Below, one piece after another: positions 1 to 8,185 of a stretch of 64,000 nucleotides of DNA. The DNA comes from Pseudomaricurvus sp033283335 (GTDB taxonomy: Bacteria; Pseudomonadota; Gammaproteobacteria; Pseudomonadales; Cellvibrionaceae). Every line of letters begins with the position of its first letter. Positions within the stretch are counted from its first letter, which is position 1. The translations under genes and the position numbers were made by a program. The notes under the pieces are model-generated. The model did no database searches, was not told where the DNA came from, and was given only the letters and a program-made list of their open reading frames with translations. The stretch spans positions 434,001 through 498,000 of the forward strand of contig JAWMQP010000002.1 of NCBI GenBank assembly GCA_033283335.1, read 5' to 3'.

Positions 1-415
1 AACCCCCTTCCACCAGATCCAGCTGCTTGTTGGTCAGCTCGTATTCCAGTTCAATCTCCGGGTATTGGACGACAAAATCGTTCAACAGTGGAGCCAGTCG
101 CAGTTCGCCATAGGTGTGGGGCGCCGTGACTTTAAGCTTGCCCCGAGGCACTAGATTTAACTGTCCAAGTGTCTGTTCGGCCGTTTCCAGCCCTTCGAGG
201 GCTTGCTTACAGTGCCGATAGTAGACATCACCTTCTTCCGTCAGGGAAACGCGACGGGTGGTTCGGTAGAGCAACACGGTGGATAAGCGCTTTTCCAGGG
301 CGGCCACCAGCCGACTCACCTGTGCGGTGGATACCTTCAACCGCTTGCCCGCGGCAGTAAAGCTGCCCGTTTCAGCGACTGCGATAAATTCGTTGATGCC
401 ATCCAGTTTCAGCAT
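1..415 (-). CDS. LysR-family transcriptional regulator, N-terminal part (runs off the window)
   Basis: About 138 N-terminal residues are visible, reading leftward from an ATG at 415. The product starts MLKLDGINEFIAVAETGSF and continues with TAAGKRL and a VSRLVAALEKRL helix, the winged helix-turn-helix of LysR regulators. It then enters the effector domain (PRGKLKVTAP) before the window edge. It is divergent from frmA, with 144 bp between the starts. A LysR regulator (GfnR) beside adhC-fghA controls glutathione-dependent formaldehyde removal in Pseudomonas aeruginosa, so a similar role is inferred here. No strong ribosome site precedes the start. The family is certain; the regulatory target is an inference. 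Confidence 0.88.
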   Translation of the reverse strand, partial: MLKLDGINEFIAVAETGSFTAAGKRLKVSTAQVSRLVAALEKRLSTVLLYRTTRRVSLTEEGDVYYRHCKQALEGLETAEQTLGQLNLVPRGKLKVTAPHTYGELRLAPLLNDFVVQYPEIELEYELTNKQLDLVEGG

Positions 416-443
416 GAGTTAGGTTCAGCAGATTGTTACCATA

Positions 444-463
444 TTGTAATAGTGATTTTACAA
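444..463. promoter_or_regulatory. Candidate LysR operator between the regulator and frmA
   Basis: The divergent intergenic region holds TTGTAA-N8-TTACAA, a perfect 6-bp inverted repeat in AT-rich DNA. LysR regulators typically bind interrupted dyads with a T-N11-A core, which fits. The role is inferred from position only. Confidence 0.45.
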
Positions 464-559
464 AATAGGTATTATATATCCTCAAGAAACAATTACACTA
501 TGCCCCATTAGCTACAAACCAGTAAATCCCAAACCCACTTAAGTCACAGGGGAAGTACC

Positions 560-1684
560 ATGAGCGACAATATCATCAAATGCCGTGCGGCCATTGCCTG
601 GAAAGCGGGCGAGCCACTGTCCATTGAGGAAGTGGAAGTGCATCCCCCCAAAGCGGGTGAAGTCCGTGTTCGTATTGTGGCCACCGGTGTCTGCCATACC
701 GACGCTTTTACCTTGTCCGGCGACGATCCTGAAGGGGTTTTCCCGGCCATCCTGGGTCATGAAGGCGGGGGTATTGTGGAATCTGTGGGTGAAGGGGTCA
801 CCTCGGTGGAGGTCGGCGACCATGTTATCCCTCTGTACACCGCTGAATGTGGCAAGTGTAAATTCTGTACGTCTGGCAAAACCAACCTGTGTTCTGCGGT
901 ACGTGAAACTCAGGGCAAAGGCCTGATGCCCGATGGCACCACCCGCTTCTATAAAGATGGCCAACCCATTTATCATTACATGGGCTGTTCCACGTTCTCG
1001 GAATACACCGTCCTGCCGGAGATCTCTCTGGCCAAAGTTAACAAGGATGCACCGCTGGAAGAAGTCTGTCTGCTGGGTTGCGGAGTGACCACTGGCATGG
1101 GCGCGGTGTTGAATACGGCCAAAGTGGAAGAGGGCGATAGCGTCGCCATTTTCGGCCTGGGGGGCATTGGCCTGTCCGCGATTATCGGCGCGACTATGGC
1201 CAAAGCGGGTCGTATCATTGCCATTGATATCAACGAGAGCAAATTCGAACTGGCCAAAAAACTGGGCGCTACCGATTGCATCAACCCCAACGACTACGAC
1301 AAGCCGATTCAGGAAGTGATTGTCGAGATGACCGACGGTGGCGTGGAGTATTCGTTCGAGTGTATTGGCAACGTCAATGTCATGCGTTCTGCCCTGGAGT
1401 GCTGTCACAAAGGCTGGGGCGAATCCGTGATCATCGGTGTGGCCGGCGCTGGCCAGGAAATCTCCACCCGTCCGTTCCAGCTGGTGACTGGTCGCGTCTG
1501 GCGCGGCACGGCCTTCGGTGGTGTCAAAGGTCGCTCACAATTGCCAGGCATTGTTGAAGACTACCTAGCTGGAAAATTCGCGCTGAATGACTTCATCACT
1601 CATACCATGCCGTTGGATGATATTAATGAAGCTTTTGATCTGATGCATGAAGGCAAAAGCATTCGCTCGGTGATTCATTACTGA
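560..1684 (+). CDS. frmA: S-(hydroxymethyl)glutathione dehydrogenase / class III alcohol dehydrogenase
   Basis: This cytosolic zinc enzyme oxidises S-hydroxymethylglutathione, the spontaneous adduct of formaldehyde and glutathione, to S-formylglutathione with NAD+. The length of 374 residues is typical. Catalytic-zinc residues are C45 (in GVCHTD) and H67 (in GHEGGG). The four structural-zinc cysteines lie in ECGKCKFCTSGKTNLC near residue 100, and the NAD-binding turn is GLGGIGLSAI. The ATG follows GGGGAAG at a good distance. It is 32 bp upstream of fghA, with which it should be co-transcribed. It lies beside an O-demethylase locus that produces formaldehyde, which gives it a clear local purpose. 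Confidence 0.97.
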   Translation: MSDNIIKCRAAIAWKAGEPLSIEEVEVHPPKAGEVRVRIVATGVCHTDAFTLSGDDPEGVFPAILGHEGGGIVESVGEGVTSVEVGDHVIPLYTAECGKCKFCTSGKTNLCSAVRETQGKGLMPDGTTRFYKDGQPIYHYMGCSTFSEYTVLPEISLAKVNKDAPLEEVCLLGCGVTTGMGAVLNTAKVEEGDSVAIFGLGGIGLSAIIGATMAKAGRIIAIDINESKFELAKKLGATDCINPNDYDKPIQEVIVEMTDGGVEYSFECIGNVNVMRSALECCHKGWGESVIIGVAGAGQEISTRPFQLVTGRVWRGTAFGGVKGRSQLPGIVEDYLAGKFALNDFITHTMPLDDINEAFDLMHEGKSIRSVIHY

Positions 1685-1716
1685 TTCAATAGCAGTCGAT
1701 TGAAAGGGGGATCATC

Positions 1717-2556
1717 ATGTCATTGGAAATGATCAGTCAGGAGAAAAGCTTTGGTGGCTGGCATAAGCAGTACACTCACGCCTCAAGAGTAACCCAGTGT
1801 ACTATGCGCTTTGCCATTTACCTGCCGCCACAAGCCTCAGCGGATCACAAAGTCCCAGTGGTTTACTGGCTCTCGGGTCTGACTTGCACCGATGAAAATT
1901 TCATGCAGAAAGCGGGTGCCCACCGGGGCGCCGCGGAGCTCGGAGTGGCGATTGTCGCTCCGGATACCAGCCCCCGCGGTGAGGGGGTGCCAGACGATGC
2001 CGACGGAGCCTACGATTTCGGTTTGGGAGCAGGTTTTTACCTGAACGCCACGCAGGAGCCCTGGAATAAGCACTACCGGATGTACGATTATATTGTCGAT
2101 GAGTTGCCGGCACTTATTGAAGATGTATTCCCGGTGACTCAGCAGCGCGCCATCAGTGGTCATTCCATGGGCGGGCACGGGGCTTTGACCATCGGTTTAA
2201 AAAATCCGCATCGTTACCAGGCCATCAGTGCGTTCAGCCCCATCTGCAATCCGATGAATTGCCCTTGGGGCCAAAAAGCCCTCGGCTATTATCTGGGACA
2301 GGACCGCACTGCTTGGCAAGCATATGATGCCAGTGTCCTGATGCGTGAATGTCAGCAGCAATTACCAACGCTGGTGGATCAGGGCGAAGCGGATAATTTT
2401 TTGAAAGAACAGTTGTTGCCGGAAGCGCTGGAAGAGGCCGCCAAAGCTTCCAGCTATCCGTTGGAGCTGCGGCGACAGGAAGGATACGACCACAGTTATT
2501 ACTTTATCGCCACTTTCATAGAAGAGCACCTGCGTTTCTTGCAGAAGCATTTGTAA
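1717..2556 (+). CDS. fghA: S-formylglutathione hydrolase
   Basis: A cytosolic alpha/beta-hydrolase (esterase D family) that hydrolyses S-formylglutathione to formate and glutathione, the second step after FrmA. The 279 residues match the family length. The nucleophile elbow GHSMGGHG puts the serine at about residue 150. The oxyanion region WLSGLTCTDENF and the C-terminal GYDHSYYF, which carries the histidine, are present. AAGGGGG precedes the ATG. The gene is followed by a hairpin at 2564-2598 that probably ends the two-gene operon. Confidence 0.96.
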   Translation: MSLEMISQEKSFGGWHKQYTHASRVTQCTMRFAIYLPPQASADHKVPVVYWLSGLTCTDENFMQKAGAHRGAAELGVAIVAPDTSPRGEGVPDDADGAYDFGLGAGFYLNATQEPWNKHYRMYDYIVDELPALIEDVFPVTQQRAISGHSMGGHGALTIGLKNPHRYQAISAFSPICNPMNCPWGQKALGYYLGQDRTAWQAYDASVLMRECQQQLPTLVDQGEADNFLKEQLLPEALEEAAKASSYPLELRRQEGYDHSYYFIATFIEEHLRFLQKHL

Positions 2557-2563
2557 CTCCTAC

Positions 2564-2598
2564 ATCCAGCGATGACACAGTGTTTGTTGTCGCTGGAT
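2564..2598 (+). terminator. Hairpin downstream of fghA
   Basis: ATCCAGCGA at 2564-2572 pairs with TCGCTGGAT at 2590-2598 right after the fghA stop. Only a weak T-rich stretch follows, so termination efficiency is uncertain. Confidence 0.55.
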
Positions 2599-2738
2599 AT
2601 TTGTACTTGATATTGTTACTGAATATTGAATCTACAGATCCTAGCGCAGTCCTAAATCTCCGGCTCGTATTGACGAGGTCTTGACGACCATTTCTCTGTT
2701 CCCTCTCGTTATTGCTCGCAACAATTATTGCTCTTAAC

Positions 2739-2786
2739 AGTTAACATTCTCAAAAGTTAACATTCTCAACAGTTAACGTTCTCGAG
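2739..2786. repeat. Three tandem 16-bp repeats
   Basis: Units at 2739-2754, 2755-2770 and 2771-2786 follow the pattern AGTTAACATTCTCAAN; the third is diverged. They lie in the otherwise empty 383-bp gap between fghA and the VanA-like gene, upstream of the palindromic operator at 2900. No coding sequence was seen in this gap. Confidence 0.8.
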
Positions 2787-2899
2787 AGTGTGATAGATTA
2801 TTTTGGTTATCTCTAGCTCCAGACACAAACATACGGAAAAGTGTCGAATTTCAATGCAATTATTTAACTTCGTCAATTGACAGTTTTTTGGTCTATTAT

Positions 2900-2920
2900 T
2901 TAGTATGTTATACATACTAA
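2900..2920. promoter_or_regulatory. Operator copy 1: GTATGT-N3-ACATAC palindrome
   Basis: Two 9-bp arms, TTAGTATGT and ACATACTAA, are perfect inverted repeats around a TAT spacer. The site ends 19 bp before the start of the VanA-like oxygenase, where a repressor would block transcription. The same core with the same 3-nt spacer recurs at 4217-4237 and 10444-10464. The MarR regulator at 9798 is the natural candidate binder (inference). Confidence 0.75.
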
Positions 2921-2939
2921 TAAATCATGAGAAGGCCTT

Positions 2940-3968
2940 ATGTTTCCCAAAAACTGCTGGTATGTCGCCTGTACTTCTGACGAACTCGACAACAAACCCC
3001 TGGGACGTCGTATTTGTAATGAGCCTGTCGTGCTCTATCGTGATGTCGAAGCTCGGGTTGTGGCACTGGAGGATTTCTGCCCTCACCGTGGCGCCCCCTT
3101 ATCGCTGGGTAGCCTGGAGGATGGCATTTTGGTGTGCGGTTATCACGGCTTGAAAATGGGGCCAGAGGGGAAAACCGATTCCATGCCCGGCCAGCAAGTG
3201 CAAAATTTTCCCTGTGTGAAGCGCTTCCCGGTGCATGAACGCTACGGTTTTGTATGGATCTGGCCGGGCGTAGAAGATAAGGCCGATATACGCCAGATTC
3301 CTCACCTGGCCTGGGCTGAAAGTTCCGATTGGGCCTACGGTGGCGGTCTCTATCATATCCAGTGTGATTACCGATTAATGATCGATAACCTGATGGACCT
3401 GACCCACGAAACCTACGTTCATGCCAGTAGTATCGGACAAAAAGAAATTGACGAAACACCGGTCAACACCAGGTTGGTTGAGGGTGAGGTGGTGACCAGT
3501 CGATTTATGGAAAACGTTATGCCACCCCCTTTCTGGCAAGATGCTTTAACGGCCAATGACCTGCCCGACGATGTGCTCGTCGATCGCTGGCAGGTGTGCC
3601 GCTTTACCCCGCCCAGTCAGGTGATGATTGAGGTGGGCGTGGCCTTGGCAGGCAAGGGAGGGTACAACGCTGATCCTCAATTCAAGGCCCACAGTATTGT
3701 GGTGGATTTTATGACCCCGGAAACCGAGACTTCCATCTGGTATTTCTGGGGCATGGCTCGCAATTACAAACCCGAGGATCAGTCATTGACCGACAGCATA
3801 CGCGAAGGGCAGGGTAGGATTTTTGCCGAAGACCGCGAAATGCTGGAGTGTCAGCAACGCAATTTGTCGGAGTATCCCGAACGTCGCTTGATGACTCTCA
3901 ATATCGACGCCGGCGGAGCCCAGTCCCGTCGCTTGCTGGATAAGCTCATAGCCGCTGAAGTCGATTAA
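2940..3968 (+). CDS. VanA-like Rieske aromatic O-demethylase, oxygenase subunit
   Basis: A 342-residue Rieske non-heme iron oxygenase of the vanillate O-demethylase type. The [2Fe-2S] ligands are C47 and H49 (CPHRG) and C66 and H69 (CGYHG). The mononuclear iron site has bridging D153 followed by H156 and H161. Enzymes of this group remove a methoxy methyl group (vanillate or syringate-type acids) as formaldehyde, using electrons from a VanB-type reductase. No reductase gene is present in the window, so electrons must come from a protein encoded elsewhere. The position beside a vanillin-type dehydrogenase and the shared operator supports vanillate or a close relative as substrate. The exact substrate is unproven. 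Confidence 0.88.
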   Translation: MFPKNCWYVACTSDELDNKPLGRRICNEPVVLYRDVEARVVALEDFCPHRGAPLSLGSLEDGILVCGYHGLKMGPEGKTDSMPGQQVQNFPCVKRFPVHERYGFVWIWPGVEDKADIRQIPHLAWAESSDWAYGGGLYHIQCDYRLMIDNLMDLTHETYVHASSIGQKEIDETPVNTRLVEGEVVTSRFMENVMPPPFWQDALTANDLPDDVLVDRWQVCRFTPPSQVMIEVGVALAGKGGYNADPQFKAHSIVVDFMTPETETSIWYFWGMARNYKPEDQSLTDSIREGQGRIFAEDREMLECQQRNLSEYPERRLMTLNIDAGGAQSRRLLDKLIAAEVD

Positions 3969-3987
3969 AGCGGCTGAAGTCGATTAG
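3950..3987. repeat. 19-bp tandem duplication across the vanA-like stop codon
   Basis: AGCCGCTGAAGTCGATTAA (3950-3968) is repeated as AGCGGCTGAAGTCGATTAG (3969-3987). The first copy ends with the stop codon, so the second lies just outside the gene. It looks like a small replication-slippage duplication. Confidence 0.75.
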
Positions 3988-4324
3988 CAGAAGGTTCTGC
4001 CTTTGTCGTTCAATTCCCGGGTTAGAAATTATCTATAAAATTTCAGCGGAGAAGAGTCATGTCGAGCGTTATGAAGGTACCATCAGCGTTTAAATCGGTC
4101 TTTATGCTGATTCGCCACAGGTTTGGTAGAAGACTTTGAAGCCTGGACAAGTCAGACGCGAGTCGATAAATTCGAACTGCCAGTGGAAATTAATTGACAA
4201 AATTCTTCCGGCTAAAATAGTATGTGCTACATACAATATGTGTTGCTGCATAAATAAAAAATGCTACTAATAATCAAAGACTATATAACCGAATTAAATT
4301 TCGGTTGCAGATCGGGGAGGAACG
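3969..4324. other. Intergenic region with a possible decayed small gene
   Basis: This 356-bp gap holds a 26-codon reading frame at 4059-4139 preceded by a good GGAGAAGAG ribosome site. The next frame stays open as LVEDFEAWTSQTRVDKFELP and a few more residues before a TGA near 4196. It could be a frameshifted small gene or chance. I do not recognise either segment. The operator at 4217-4237 follows. Confidence 0.3.
4217..4237. promoter_or_regulatory. Operator copy 2: GTATGT-N3-ACATAC palindrome
   Basis: ATAGTATGT-GCT-ACATACAAT pairs at eight of nine positions and has the same core and spacer length as copies 1 and 3. It lies 88 bp upstream of the aldehyde dehydrogenase that opens the ferulate operon. 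Binding by the MarR regulator at 9798 is inferred. Confidence 0.7.
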
Positions 4325-5722
4325 ATGAAGTTTGAACGTCTTAACCCACTGACTGGCATTGTGGCCAGTCAAGCTACTGCCATGCAGGCCGCTGACGCTA
4401 ATGCAGTTGCCGATCGGGCCCTTCAGGGCTTTCCCGCCTGGGCAGCCATGGGGCCTAACGCCCGTCGTTCAGTCCTTATGCAGGCTGCTGAACAGTTGGA
4501 GGCTCGCCGCGATGACTTTGTGCAAGCGATGATGAGTGAAATCGGGGCAACCGAAGGCTGGTCCTTGTTCAATCTGACGTTGGCCGCCAGTATGATTCGT
4601 GAGTCCGCTGCACTGACGACCCAGATAAATGGAGAAGTCATTCCCTCCGACCGTCCAGGCTGTGTCGCCATGGCCGTGCGCGAGCCGGTAGGGGTTATTG
4701 TCGGCATTGCCCCCTGGAACGCCCCGATCATTTTGGCGGTACGTGCCATTGTCACGGCCCTGGCTTGCGGCAACAGTGTCATCCTTAAAGCTTCTGAAGT
4801 CTGCCCGCGCACTCATGAGCTGATCATCGAGGCCTTTGCGGCAGCCAATTTCCCGGATGGGGTGGTCAATGTGGTGACCAATGCACCGGTCGATGCTGGG
4901 GAGGTGGTGGGCGCGCTGATTGATCATCCGGCGGTTAAGCGCATCAATTTTACCGGCTCGACTGAGGTGGGTCGGATTATTGCCAAGCGGGCGGCGGAGC
5001 ATCTTAAGCCTTGTCTGTTGGAGCTTGGTGGTAAGGCGCCTTTTATTGTGTTGGAGGACGCTGACCTTGACGAGGCGGTTGCCGCCGCCAGCTTCGGTGC
5101 CTTTATGAATCAGGGGCAGATCTGTATGTCCACTGAGCGCTTGATTGTGGTGGATGCTGTTGCTGACGCGTTTATGGAAAAGTTTTCAGCCAAAGCCGCT
5201 GCCATGCCAGCCGGGGATCCGGCCAAAGGCAATACGCCCTTGGGCGCGGTGGTGGATCAAAAGACCGTCAATCATGTCAACAGTTTGATCGACGATGCCC
5301 TGTCCAAAGGTGCTGTTGTAGTGGCAGGGGGGAAGGCCGACAGTGTCATTATGCCGGCTACAGTTCTGGATGGTGTCACTTCATCCATGAACATTTACCG
5401 GGACGAAAGCTTTGGTCCAGTCGTTGCGGTGATTCGAGCCAAAAACGAAGAGGAGGCGATTCGCATCGCCAACGACAGTGAATTTGGTTTGTCATCATCG
5501 GTCTTCACTCGCGATACCGCGCGTGGTCTGCGTGTCGCAAAGCAAGTGCAGGCCGGTATGTGTCACATCAACGGACCCACCGTTCATGACGAGGCGCAGA
5601 TGCCGTTTGGTGGCGTCGGTGCTTCCGGCTATGGCCGCTTTGGCGGGAAAGCCGGTATAGACCAGTTTACCGAGTTGCGGTGGATCACAATGGACACGCA
5701 GCCAGGACATTACCCGATATAA
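4325..5722 (+). CDS. vdh: Aromatic aldehyde dehydrogenase, vanillin dehydrogenase-like
   Basis: A 465-residue NAD(P)-dependent aldehyde dehydrogenase. The catalytic cysteine is C267 in NQGQICMSTER, a signature shared by vanillin and salicylaldehyde dehydrogenases. The general base is E233 in LELGGKAP, and PWNAPIIL forms the cofactor/oxyanion region. GGGGAGGAACG precedes the ATG. It is the first gene of a run with the feruloyl-CoA hydratase/lyase and the feruloyl-CoA synthetase, so the natural reaction is vanillin to vanillate. The operator at 4217-4237 sits upstream. The family call is firm; the substrate is inferred from neighbours. Confidence 0.88.
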   Translation: MKFERLNPLTGIVASQATAMQAADANAVADRALQGFPAWAAMGPNARRSVLMQAAEQLEARRDDFVQAMMSEIGATEGWSLFNLTLAASMIRESAALTTQINGEVIPSDRPGCVAMAVREPVGVIVGIAPWNAPIILAVRAIVTALACGNSVILKASEVCPRTHELIIEAFAAANFPDGVVNVVTNAPVDAGEVVGALIDHPAVKRINFTGSTEVGRIIAKRAAEHLKPCLLELGGKAPFIVLEDADLDEAVAAASFGAFMNQGQICMSTERLIVVDAVADAFMEKFSAKAAAMPAGDPAKGNTPLGAVVDQKTVNHVNSLIDDALSKGAVVVAGGKADSVIMPATVLDGVTSSMNIYRDESFGPVVAVIRAKNEEEAIRIANDSEFGLSSSVFTRDTARGLRVAKQVQAGMCHINGPTVHDEAQMPFGGVGASGYGRFGGKAGIDQFTELRWITMDTQPGHYPI

Positions 5723-5773
5723 AACTTGAAGGTTTGATCGCAAATTTTAATGAATATTGAAGTAGGAGTAACT

Positions 5774-6604
5774 ATGTCTGAACCAAGAGCCGAACAGGAT
5801 ACTGTAGCCTTTAAAGTGGAAGAGGGTATCGCCTGGGTCAGTTTCAACCGTCCGGAAAAGCGCAACTGTATGAGCCCGGCCCTAAATCGCCAAATGATGC
5901 GTGTGCTGGACGAATTGGAGTTTCGTGACGATGTCGGTGTGCTGGTGCTGTCGGGAGAGGGCACTGCCTGGTCCGCCGGTATGGACCTGAAAGAGTATTT
6001 TCGTGAACAAGAGGTGAAGGGGCTGGGGGCTGTACGTCAGGCACAGCGGGAATCCTATGGCTGGTGGCGCCGGTTACGCTGGTATCAAAAGCCGACTATT
6101 GCCATGGTCAATGGCTGGTGTTTTGGCGGTGGTTACGGACCACTGTTTGGCTGTGACCTGGCGTTTGCCGCAGATGAAGCGTCGTTTGGCCTGAGTGAAA
6201 TCAACTGGGGTATCCTGCCTGGCGGTGGTGCAACCAAAATTGCCGTGGAACTGTTAAATTTCCGCAACGCCATGTACCACGCCATGATGGGTGAAAACAT
6301 CGATGGTAAAAAGGCGGCCGAGTGGGGGCTGGTCAACGAGTCAGTGCCCCTGGACAGCTTGAAAGCTCGTGTTACTGAGGTGGCCAAGGTGCTGCTGGAG
6401 AAAAACCCGGTGGCTCTCAAGGCGACCAAAGATGCCATCCGTCGGGTGGGTGAGATGACTTATGAAAACGCTGAGGATTATCTGGTGCGTGCCCAGGAAG
6501 CCGCCAACAGCTTTGATAACGATGGTCGCAAGGAAGGCATCAAGCAGTTCATTGATGACAAGACCTACAAACCGGGGCTGGGTGCCTACGATAAGTCTAA
6601 ATAG
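5774..6604 (+). CDS. ech: Hydroxycinnamoyl-CoA hydratase-lyase (feruloyl-CoA hydratase/aldolase)
   Basis: A crotonase-fold enzyme that hydrates feruloyl-CoA and cleaves the product to vanillin and acetyl-CoA. The chosen ATG at 5774 has AGGAG just upstream and gives 276 residues, the length of the Pseudomonas fluorescens enzyme; an in-frame ATG at 5750 lacks a ribosome site. Family hallmarks are present: NRPEKRN, AGMDLKEYF with the tyrosine at about 75, NGWCFGGG for the oxyanion hole, and FGLSEINWG with the catalytic glutamate at about 142. A further conserved tyrosine lies in EDYL near 236. It sits 51 bp after vdh and is followed by two intercistronic hairpins before the CoA ligase. Confidence 0.95.
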   Translation: MSEPRAEQDTVAFKVEEGIAWVSFNRPEKRNCMSPALNRQMMRVLDELEFRDDVGVLVLSGEGTAWSAGMDLKEYFREQEVKGLGAVRQAQRESYGWWRRLRWYQKPTIAMVNGWCFGGGYGPLFGCDLAFAADEASFGLSEINWGILPGGGATKIAVELLNFRNAMYHAMMGENIDGKKAAEWGLVNESVPLDSLKARVTEVAKVLLEKNPVALKATKDAIRRVGEMTYENAEDYLVRAQEAANSFDNDGRKEGIKQFIDDKTYKPGLGAYDKSK

Positions 6605-6622
6605 GACGACTGACCGTTTGAC

Positions 6623-6657
6623 AGGCCCGCATAGACGGGCCTCCAGCTTCAGCTGGA
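6623..6657 (+). other. Double hairpin between ech and the feruloyl-CoA synthetase gene
   Basis: AGGCCCG (6623-6629) pairs with CGGGCCT (6636-6642). Immediately after, CCAGCT pairs with AGCTGG (6643-6656). No T-run follows, so this looks more like an mRNA-processing or stability element than a terminator. It could set unequal expression of the upstream and downstream halves of the operon. Confidence 0.5.
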
Positions 6658-6694
6658 ACATACAACAAATATAGATATAACTTCGGAGAGTGCT

Positions 6695-8185
6695 GTGACA
6701 ACCACTGTGGTAGATGCTGTAGCCACTCATGCCCGCGCCAACCCCATGGCATTGGCCTGTGTTGATCTGGAGAGCGGACAACGCTGGACCTATAGCGCAT
6801 TTGACAGCGCGATAAATCGGGTCGCCAACTGGCTGGTTGACCGCTTGGGGGCGACCAGCAGCGCCCGGGTAGCTACCTTGTCTCGAAACCGTGCCGAGAC
6901 CCTGATTCTGTATCTGGCCTGTGTCCGTGCCGGTGCCATTTTTGTCCCTCTGAATTGGCGCTTGTCTGTCAATGAAGTGCGCCAACTGTTGGACGACGCC
7001 AGTCCCAGTTTGCTTTTCTTCGACCCGGAATTCGAACTGTCGGATCTTGATCTGGAGAACTATCGGCTCTCGGAATTGCTCGCGCTGAGCCAGTCCTACC
7101 CGGATGGCAAGCTTTCAGCCAGATGCGCTTTTGACGAAACCTCTCTGCTGCTCTACACCTCTGGCACCAGTGGCAGGTCTAAGGGCGTGATGGTCACCGA
7201 AGCCAATGTGTTCTGGAGCAATGTCAATTTCAACCTCAGTAACCAGGTGTCACACAACAGTGTCTTTTTGTGTGACATGCCGCTGTTTCACACCGCAGGT
7301 CTGCTGACCAATGCCCGTGCGCCTTTGACCGCCGGTGGTGTTTTGCTGGTTTCCTCCGGCTTCGATGCCGGCAAAACGTTGGCGCGACTGGCCGATAAAG
7401 AGCTGGCTATTACCCATTATTTTTCTGTGCCGCAAATGGCGCAAATGTTGTGGAATCACCCCGAGTTCTCACCGGAAAAACTGCAGCGTCTGCAGGTTTA
7501 TGCAACCGGAGGGGCCCCCAATCCAGCCGCGCAGATCGAGCGCTTCGTCAATGCCGGTATTCCCATGTCTGATGGGTTTGGCATGACCGAAAGTGGCTCG
7601 AATTTCGGTATGCCGGTGTCCGATCGCCAGCGTTTGATTGACAAGGCCGGCTCTTGCGGTTTGCCGTATTTGTGCCTGGAAACCCGCATTGTGGATGGTG
7701 AGGGTCAGGCTTTGGCTACTGATCAGCCCGGCGAGCTGTGGGTGCGTGGCCCTTGCGTCTCGCCTGGTTACTGGAATCAACCCGAATTGACCGCCCAGGT
7801 TTATGTGGATGGGTGGTTCTGCACAGGTGACATCGCCCGCAAAGACCAGGATGGGTTTTTCTATATTGTCGATCGCAAGAAAGACATGTTCATATCCGGG
7901 GGTGAAAACGTCTATCCGGTCGAAGTCGAGGGCATTATCGCGCAACTGGACTGCGTGGCCGAGGTGGCGGTGGTGGGGGTACCCGATTCTACCTGGGGCG
8001 AAAAAGGCGTGGCGTTTATTGTCTCGACGAGTGACCTTGATATCGACAAGGTTCGTCAACATTGTGAAACACAACTGGCCAGATACAAAATTCCCAAGGA
8101 GTTTTTGCTGGTGGACAGCATCCCCCGCACCGGCACTGGCAAGACCATCAAATCGAAATTGGTAGAGCAGGCAAAAGCGCAGTGA
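6695..8185 (+). CDS. fcs: Feruloyl-CoA synthetase (AMP-forming acyl-CoA ligase)
   Basis: An ANL-superfamily ligase of 496 residues that activates ferulate or related hydroxycinnamates with ATP and CoA, the entry step of the pathway. The start is a GTG preceded by CGGAGAG. Motifs include the phosphate loop YTSGTSGRSKG near residue 155, the A5 region DGFGMTESGS, the hinge DRKKDMFISGGENVYP, and the C-terminal catalytic lysine region PRTGTGKTIK. Its position after ech and vdh makes hydroxycinnamate the likely substrate. Its TGA overlaps the GTG of the next gene, implying translational coupling. Confidence 0.92.
   Translation: MTTTVVDAVATHARANPMALACVDLESGQRWTYSAFDSAINRVANWLVDRLGATSSARVATLSRNRAETLILYLACVRAGAIFVPLNWRLSVNEVRQLLDDASPSLLFFDPEFELSDLDLENYRLSELLALSQSYPDGKLSARCAFDETSLLLYTSGTSGRSKGVMVTEANVFWSNVNFNLSNQVSHNSVFLCDMPLFHTAGLLTNARAPLTAGGVLLVSSGFDAGKTLARLADKELAITHYFSVPQMAQMLWNHPEFSPEKLQRLQVYATGGAPNPAAQIERFVNAGIPMSDGFGMTESGSNFGMPVSDRQRLIDKAGSCGLPYLCLETRIVDGEGQALATDQPGELWVRGPCVSPGYWNQPELTAQVYVDGWFCTGDIARKDQDGFFYIVDRKKDMFISGGENVYPVEVEGIIAQLDCVAEVAVVGVPDSTWGEKGVAFIVSTSDLDIDKVRQHCETQLARYKIPKEFLLVDSIPRTGTGKTIKSKLVEQAKAQ

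Noticed and set aside
539..1408. Long open frame of about 290 codons on the minus strand within frmA
   Set aside because: It is antisense to a strongly conserved gene, has no homology I recognise and no ribosome site. It reflects the codon bias of frmA.
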